From Tychonema sp. LEGE 07203 (GTDB taxonomy: Bacteria; Cyanobacteriota; Cyanobacteriia; Cyanobacteriales; Microcoleaceae), in NCBI RefSeq assembly GCF_015207285.1, contig NZ_JADEXD010000053.1, positions 1-36,043 of the forward strand: a stretch of 36,043 bases of DNA, read 5' to 3'. Of this stretch, positions 31,138-36,043 are shown one piece after another. A model generated the notes under the pieces. It was not told where the DNA came from, searched no databases, and saw only the letters and a list, made by a program, of their open reading frames with translations. A program made the position numbers and the translations under genes. The stretch's first letter is position 1. Every line of letters begins with the position of its first letter.

Positions 31138-32030
31138 AGTGATTTTCTCAGTTGCTCCGGGTGAAAAGATGCTACGCTTAGCGGTTATTTGTAATTATGA
31201 TGCCCGCTTTGTTAAGACGAAGCATCACCGCTTTTTGTTTCTTTACTAACTTTCCTGACTTTTTTGCTGTTGCAGAGAGCGAACTTTGGCGGTTCCACTT
31301 CTTTTAGCAAGATTCAGGAAAACGCTAAGAACTTTCTGATGTAACAGGTTGAAGGCCCGAAAAGTGCGTTGTACTTCTTTGTTTGTATAGCTAGTATAGA
31401 TAGTTACTGGCTAAAAACAAGTGACGTTCGTCAGAAGTTAAGTTAATCTTCATCACCAATAACCTGGTTCCCGATCACTTCGGAAAATCACTGACTTTTT
31501 TAATAAAACTTTATATAACTCGGCCCTCTTGATTGAATTCCCGCAGTTGGCGGAAGTTAAATCCGTTACAGGTTATGAGCTTCCGAGTTTGTCCCCTCCG
31601 CGTTACCGAGTCAGTCGCTGACACAAAAACCGGGTTTCCTGAGAAAAATCGCGGATTTAAACCCAGAAGTTTGAGGAAAAAACCCAGTCGATCGATATTT
31701 TGGGCGTAAGTTGGGAGTTCGATCCGGCGACAAGCCGATTTTTTTTTGCTGTTTGCTGCTGCTTGCGGGTTAACCGATACTTTTTCGCATCAGCATCAAA
31801 AACCGGATTTTTGCAATCACCCACACAGAAAGCGCAGGTTTTTTGCTGTTGCCCGGTTGCGGTATTGTAGTTTTGCTGGACGCACGGGCGGCGATCGGCT
31901 TTTACAACCAAAATAGTTGATTGAAACCCTCAATCAGAGTTTAAAAAATCGGTTTCTTTTTCGGCGAGTACCTAAGTCCTATCTGATTGAGAATGGTGTT
32001 CTGGGCTTGACTCAACTCAAATTAAAATTG
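31138..32030. other. 893-bp gene-free region upstream of sigC
   Basis: This holds the sigC leader and the region behind lipA. AAAAACCGGGTTTC at 31625-31638 and a degenerate AAAACCGGATTTTT at 31799-31812 belong to the AGAAACCGGGTTTCT family. The part 31730-31930 is low complexity on the minus strand; an 84-codon frame there is rich in Q and K and overlaps repeats, so I do not accept it. A ~500-base distance between possible promoters near 31500 (TATATAAAG on the minus strand) and the sigC start would give a long leader. No riboswitch motif was recognised. Confidence 0.45.
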
Positions 32031-32900
32031 CTATCGCGGGTAAAGTTTCATTAGTTCCCTCACCTGTTCGGCGTGATAGGAACTGCGAGTTAAGGGAGAA
32101 GCGACTACTTGCAAGAATCCCAAAGATTCGCCAAACTCTCTCCAAGCATCAAACTGTTCCGGAGGCACGAAGTTTTCCACATTCAAGTGCTTTTGAGTCG
32201 GTTGCAGGTACTGTCCAACTGTCAAAATATCGCAGCCGACAGCCCGCAAGTCCTGCATCGCCTCCCGAATTTCGCTGTCTGTTTCTCCCAGTCCCACCAT
32301 GATGCCGGATTTGGTGTAAACTCCCGGTGCTAGTTGGCGGCTTCGCTGCAACAGTTCGAGGGTGCGATCGTACTTTGCTTGCGGCCGCACCTTCCGGTAA
32401 AGTCGCTTTACGGTTTCAGTATTGTGGTTGAGTACATCGGGGCGGGCTGCGAGAATAATTTCTAAAGCTTGCCAGTTGCCGCACAAGTCGGGAATCAAAA
32501 CTTCTATGGTTGTATCGGGCATTGTCGATCGTACCGCTTGAATGCACTCGACAAACGCAGACGCGCCCCCATCCGGCAAATCGTCCCGGTTGACAGAGGT
32601 AATCACAACGTGATTCAGTTTGAGCCGCTGCACCGCCTGCGCCAATCTTTCGGGCTCCGTCGGATCTAGAGGTTGGGGCTTTTTCTCAAAATCGATATCG
32701 CAGTAAGGACAGGCGCGGGTACAAGCCGGGCCCATAATCAAAAATGTCGCAGTACCCGCGTTAAAGCATTCCCCAATGTTCGGGCACGACGCCTCTTCGC
32801 AAACCGTATTCAGGGATAAATCCCGCAAAATTTCTTTAACGTTGCCGACGCGCTCCCACTGGGGGGCCTTAACTCGCAACCACTGGGGCTTAACTGTCAC
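32031..32900 (-). CDS. lipA: Lipoyl synthase
   Basis: 289 residues. LipA is a radical SAM enzyme that inserts two sulfur atoms into octanoyl groups on lipoyl-dependent enzymes. The auxiliary cluster motif [12 protein letters not shown] (about residues 34-45) and the radical SAM motif CTRACPYC (about 60-67) are intact, with the downstream blocks [16 protein letters not shown] and [19 protein letters not shown]. The C-terminal RSSYHAEQV contains the conserved serine that binds the auxiliary cluster. It is slightly shorter than E. coli LipA because the N-terminus is short. It stands alone. Confidence 0.97.
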   Translation of the reverse strand: MTVKPQWLRVKAPQWERVGNVKEILRDLSLNTVCEEASCPNIGECFNAGTATFLIMGPACTRACPYCDIDFEKKPQPLDPTEPERLAQAVQRLKLNHVVITSVNRDDLPDGGASAFVECIQAVRSTMPDTTIEVLIPDLCGNWQALEIILAARPDVLNHNTETVKRLYRKVRPQAKYDRTLELLQRSRQLAPGVYTKSGIMVGLGETDSEIREAMQDLRAVGCDILTVGQYLQPTQKHLNVENFVPPEQFDAWREFGESLGFLQVVASPLTRSSYHAEQVRELMKLYPR

Positions 32901-32996
32901 GCCTGTTTCCGCCTAAATAGTGTTTTACAAATCATTATATACGAGCTTGGTGAATTAGAATTGAATGTGATATTCTAAAAATACAGTTACTAAATT

Positions 32997-33070
32997 CGGG
33001 ATGTAGCGCAGCTTGGTAGCGCACCTCGTTCGGGACGAGGGGGTCGCAGGTTCAAATCCTGTCATCCCGA
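32997..33070 (+). tRNA. tRNA-Pro (anticodon CGG)
   Basis: The acceptor arms CGGGATG and CATCCCG pair over seven bases, followed by discriminator A. The D arm is GCGC/GCGC with loop AGCTTGGTA. The anticodon stem CCTCG/CGAGG holds the loop TTCGGGA, giving anticodon CGG. The T arm is GCAGG..CCTGT with loop TTCAAAT. The length is 74 without an encoded CCA. TTGGTG and TATTCT, 18 bases apart (32947-32976), are a plausible promoter. Confidence 0.97.
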
Positions 33071-33513
33071 TTTTCATTCCTAAATTTGATATGCGATCGC
33101 CAGTAAGTTTGCTTTGGGTTAGTTTTGGGCTGTGTCAACGCAGCTTTATGCCAATTCCCCATTGTCTTAACTTTTCTGGGGTACTCTTTTGCCTGGAGTA
33201 GCCTATGAGGATTTATTTGACCTCTGGTTGAATATATCGTCCGGCTGTCTATACTTGTCGTGGACTGAAATTGTCGATCGAGCAGTTAATTCCCCTTGAC
33301 CGCGAAAAACAACTGTTACCGCTATTTTTGCAAAGCAATGTAAAGAATCAGGTGTCAAGAATCTGAGCAGCAGTAAAGAGTAGAGAGCAAGTCTGAATAT
33401 TCTCCCTCTCTTGAGATTCGGGACAGTATTTGATTGTATTTACTCGATTCGATGCTGAGAAATTTTACCAAGGTTTGAAACCAGAGGCAAGTAAAAACAC
33501 TGCCCTAGTATTT

Positions 33514-33543
33514 CTTAACGATTTCTTAATCAAGATTTACACC
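33514..33543 (+). promoter_or_regulatory. Possible Pho box before the EAL gene
   Basis: Three 8-base units with 3-base spacers follow each other at an 11-base period: CTTAACGA (33514), CTTAATCA (33525) and TTTACACC (33536). The middle unit fits the published cyanobacterial Pho-box consensus (PyTTAAPyPyT/A) fully, the others partly. TATAAT at 33576-33581 lies about 32 bases behind the last unit, a sensible distance for activation. This was found by eye only. The rest of 33071-33635 has no gene. Confidence 0.4.
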
Positions 33544-33635
33544 TTGAGGTAGATGTATTAATACCTAAATAAGCTTATAATGATGACTTATTTATAGTAA
33601 TTATCAAATTTATCCAAAAATCGGAGGATATTTTA

Positions 33636-34760
33636 GTGCAAAGAACTGGCAAAGCCTTCGGCTCCTGCTCTCGCTGCGAAACGGTACCCGAAAAAATAGA
33701 GGGCAGCGGAGGCTTATACCTGTGGTTCCCAGTATCGCACACGCTGAACAAGGTTATTTCTGCACTCACCACGACCAAACTTCAATTCCAGCTTTTACCG
33801 GAGAGCAAGTGTTTGTACATTAGCCTTGAGGGAATAACCAAAGAAAACTTTAGCGTCCTAGCCTCATCGAAGCTAACAAATCAAGAGTTGAAAGATACAA
33901 AAGCTTTGTGGATGCGGGAATTTGAACAGCCGCAATTTAGCGATTTTTATCGCAGCACTTCCTTAGACTCTTTTATTAACTTCAGCAATTCTGATTGGCT
34001 GTTAGATTTATTGTACGAAGAAAGAATTACTACACATTTTCAGCCCATTGTTTATACGTCAGATACTTCTAAGATTTTTGCCCACGAAGCGCTACTCCGA
34101 GGTATTGACGAGCAAGGAAACTTAATTCCTCCGGGTCGGATTTTTGGTCAAGCTGAATCAGCAGGTATAATTTTTCAACTAGATGCTTTAGCCCGGACTC
34201 GCGCTATTCGCGAAGCCAAGGTACACGAGATCGAAGAACTGCTTTTTATTAATTTCTCTCCTACTGCTGTTTACGATCCCGCTACGTGCCTGCGAATGAC
34301 GGTGCAGGCTATTGATGAATCGGGAATTCCTCACAGCAATATTGTTTTTGAAGTAGCGGAATCTCAGCACCCTCCCGATATGGATCACTTGATTAAGATT
34401 CTGAGGTTTTACCGAGAAGCCGGATTTTTAATTGCTCTGGACGATTTTGGCAGCGGTTCTTCTAATTTAAATTTGATGCACCAGTTGCGGCCGGATTTTC
34501 TAAAGTTGGATATGCAATTAATTCGCAACGTCCATCAAGATTTTTATAAGGCACTAATTACTGAAAAAATGTTAGAAGTTGCCGCTCAATTGGAGATTAA
34601 AACTGTTGCTGAAGGTGTGGAGACTGTGGAGGAGTTGGAGTGGGTGCGACAGCGGGGAGCGGATTTTGTTCAAGGTTTTTTGATTGCTAAGCCTTGTTCT
34701 CCGCCGCTGACAGTTACCAGCCATATTGGTGGCGTAGAAGCTGTTTCTTTGTCTGGCTAA
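33636..34760 (+). CDS. EAL-domain cyclic-di-GMP phosphodiesterase with N-terminal Cys-rich sensor segment
   Basis: 374 residues from a GTG at 33636, backed by GGAGG eight bases upstream. Residues 1-120 are an N-terminal region that begins with CSRCETVPEK, a C-x2-C motif that may bind a metal, followed by a conserved-looking part without a domain I can name. The EAL domain fills about 125-365: EALLRG near 149, INFSP near 205, FEVAES near 233, DDFGSGSSNL near 265, FLKLD near 285, EGVET near 322 and FVQGFLIAKP near 342. All expected metal-binding and catalytic residues seem present, so it should hydrolyse c-di-GMP. There is no GGDEF domain and no membrane segment. It may respond to phosphate if the upstream box is real. 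Confidence 0.9.
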   Translation: MQRTGKAFGSCSRCETVPEKIEGSGGLYLWFPVSHTLNKVISALTTTKLQFQLLPESKCLYISLEGITKENFSVLASSKLTNQELKDTKALWMREFEQPQFSDFYRSTSLDSFINFSNSDWLLDLLYEERITTHFQPIVYTSDTSKIFAHEALLRGIDEQGNLIPPGRIFGQAESAGIIFQLDALARTRAIREAKVHEIEELLFINFSPTAVYDPATCLRMTVQAIDESGIPHSNIVFEVAESQHPPDMDHLIKILRFYREAGFLIALDDFGSGSSNLNLMHQLRPDFLKLDMQLIRNVHQDFYKALITEKMLEVAAQLEIKTVAEGVETVEELEWVRQRGADFVQGFLIAKPCSPPLTVTSHIGGVEAVSLSG

Positions 34761-34891
34761 ACGCTCAAATTTGCTCGTTTCCAGGTTCTGTCTCCAATAA
34801 AACAAGACAAGTTCGAGGCAGAGTTTCTAGATATTCATTACCAGGAAGAGCCTGGTAACGAGAAATCAGAAAATCAGAAAATCAGAAAATA

Positions 34892-35767
34892 TTAAACGCT
34901 CAAATTGCGGCGCAAAAAGCTTTCTAGGGATTCCATTCTCATGTTGTAGATTGACTCCAAGTTTTGCACTTCTTCGGGAGTGCAGAAAAACTCGTTAGCC
35001 AGCAATACCCGCAAAGTTCCTAAGCTTTTTTGAGCTTGAGGATTCAACAAACCCAAGACATTTCGCAATCCGTCAAACACAACCAGCGGCGGGTTAATTA
35101 CCAGAGGTTCGCGATTGAACAAGCGTCCGAAAATTCGGGCAATATCGTCTCTGCTCAGAACATCGGGGCCGCCGACTGCTAAAATTTGGTTGCGCGCGCC
35201 TTCGACTGTTGGCGAGTCTACGGCAATTTTTGCTAAGTCGTCGGTACTGACAACGGAGGTGCGGTTTTTGCCATCGCCAATCAGCAGGTAAATTCCGGTT
35301 TCTCGAAATCTTTCTGCTAGTGGCAGCAGGCTGGAAGCAAAACCGGCGGGCCGCAAAATGGTATAGTTTAATCCGCTGTTTTGCAGATATTTTTCGACTT
35401 CTCGTTTGGCTTTGAATACTGCGGAATCTTCGTATCCGCGATCGACTCCCAGTACAGAAATAAAGACAAAATGTTCAACTCCGGCTTCTTTGGCGCAGTC
35501 GATCAGTTCTATGTTGGCGCGGTAGTGTACTGCTTGAACGTCGCCGCCTGTGCCGTGGGTGCTGATGATGTACTGCACTCCTTGGCAGGCTTTTTTAATA
35601 TCTTTGTCTTGTTTCAAGTCGCCGATAAAAATTTCTGCGCCTCGGTTTTCTAGTTCCGAGTAGCGAGATGCGAGGCGAACAAAGGCGCGGACAGACTTGT
35701 CTTGCTGTCTGATTTCTCGTACTATTCGGCGGCCTAGGGCGCCTGTTGCTCCGGTTACTAAGAACAT
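34892..35767 (-). CDS. Atypical SDR / NmrA-like NAD(P)-binding protein
   Basis: 291 residues, soluble. The N-terminus MFLVTGATGALGRRIVREIR has the glycine-rich TGATGxxG nucleotide-binding motif; IGDLKQDKDIKKACQGVQYI and VFISVLGVDRG follow as usual in the atypical SDR group that includes NmrA-like and Ycf39-like proteins. The catalytic YxxxK of classical SDRs is not present; FKAKREVEKYL with its lysines takes its place. The C-terminal part (about 200-291) is helical. Substrate and role are unknown. It is convergent with the EAL gene, with 131 bases between them. Confidence 0.88.
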   Translation of the reverse strand: MFLVTGATGALGRRIVREIRQQDKSVRAFVRLASRYSELENRGAEIFIGDLKQDKDIKKACQGVQYIISTHGTGGDVQAVHYRANIELIDCAKEAGVEHFVFISVLGVDRGYEDSAVFKAKREVEKYLQNSGLNYTILRPAGFASSLLPLAERFRETGIYLLIGDGKNRTSVVSTDDLAKIAVDSPTVEGARNQILAVGGPDVLSRDDIARIFGRLFNREPLVINPPLVVFDGLRNVLGLLNPQAQKSLGTLRVLLANEFFCTPEEVQNLESIYNMRMESLESFLRRNLSV

Positions 35768-35788
35768 GATTTTTAGTCGTTGGTTGCT

Positions 35789-35826
35789 ATGGGAGAAGGA
35801 AGAAGGAAGAAGGAAGAAGGAAGAAG
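35789..35826. repeat. GGAAGAA heptamer array
   Basis: About five units of GGAAGAA run upstream of the SDR gene on the opposite strand, directly before the 89-bp array. It is another seven-base tandem repeat with a different sequence from those at 19969 and 21928. Confidence 0.85.
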
Positions 35827-35828
35827 TT

Positions 35829-36043
35829 AGGGTTTTAGAAACCCGGTTTCTTAAATTTCTAGTTGCTTAACCTAAGATTTATGGTAGAAACCGGGTTTCT
35901 TTTGCCAAGCATCGCCTAGGGTTTTAGAAACCCGGTTTCTTAAATTTCTAGTTGCTTAACCTAAGATTTATGGTAGAAACCGGGTTTCTTTTGCCAAGCA
36001 TCGCCTAGGGTTTTAGAAACCCGGTTTCTTAAATTTCTAGTTG
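35829..36043. repeat. 89-bp tandem repeat with inverted AGAAACC(C/G)GGTTTCT cores, running off the right edge
   Basis: The start AGGGTTTTAGAAACCCGG occurs at 35829, 35918 and 36007, an exact 89-base period; about 2.4 units are visible and the copies are identical. Each unit has AGAAACCCGGTTTCT on the left and AGAAACCGGGTTTCT on the right, separated by TTAACCTAAGATTTATGG and similar. The array is incomplete in this window. Confidence 0.95.

Noticed and set aside
31657-31911. 84-codon minus-strand frame upstream of sigC
   Set aside because: Overlaps degenerate AAAACCGG repeats, composition rich in Q and K, no start signals and no recognisable pattern.
35829-36043. CRISPR array at the right edge
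   Set aside because: The 89-base units are identical throughout, with no unique spacers; it is a simple tandem repeat of a palindromic element.

Overview
This window is cyanobacterial chromosome. The evidence is an ndhM gene, a Ycf46-type ATPase, a sigC-furA pair, cyanobacterial lipA and yidC forms, many GCGATCGC-type (HIP1) octamers, heptameric tandem repeats, and a dispersed palindromic AGAAACCGGGTTTCT repeat. The repeat style and intergenic texture suggest a filamentous, non-heterocystous lineage (Oscillatoria/Microcoleus-like). That genus-level guess is inference.

Layout. 1-532: start of an IS1634-type transposase that leaves the window on the left. 900-2495: a TerD plus pentapeptide-repeat gene cut by an in-frame TGA. 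2806-6965: a hypothetical gene, ndhM, a small hypothetical gene on the minus strand, and a membrane-anchored PP2C phosphatase. 7312-9843: a GYF_2 membrane protein with a 21-bp minisatellite, a gene relic split by a 149-bp MITE, and a methyltransferase. 10455-13757: a MarR regulator, an EmrA/HlyD-type adaptor without a pump gene, and a Uma2-family nuclease. 13816-16046: a strongly decayed accessory island. 16295-19971: the housekeeping cluster rpmH-rnpA-PH protein-yidC-khpB(jag)-DUF177. 20410-23155: ycf46, an SH3 protein and a 58-residue membrane miniprotein. 23692-26640: a two-partner-secretion adhesin. 27627-31137: a peptidoglycan-binding protein gene converging on furA, with sigC behind it. 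32031-35767: lipA, tRNA-Pro(CGG), an EAL phosphodiesterase with a possible Pho box, and an NAD(P)-binding oxidoreductase. The right edge is an 89-bp tandem repeat.

The most notable stretch is about 14078-15255, which reads as the fossil of an integron. A 43-codon N-terminal piece of a tyrosine recombinase that looks like an integron integrase is on the plus strand. A cassette-like gene with a D...ExK nuclease-type motif diverges from it on the minus strand. A consensus-like promoter lies between them, and an 84-bp attC-like imperfect inverted repeat lies downstream of the cassette gene. The integrase is cut off by a 125-bp MITE, and a decayed DUF433/PIN-like toxin-antitoxin pair follows.

A second theme is repeats touching genes. 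Heptamer arrays begin in a stop codon (DUF177) and end in a start codon (ycf46). A third theme is the conserved order of a cell-wall-binding gene, furA and sigC, which in Anabaena sp. PCC 7120 is tied to a furA antisense RNA.

All assignments come from reading the sequence by eye. No database search or folding program was run.
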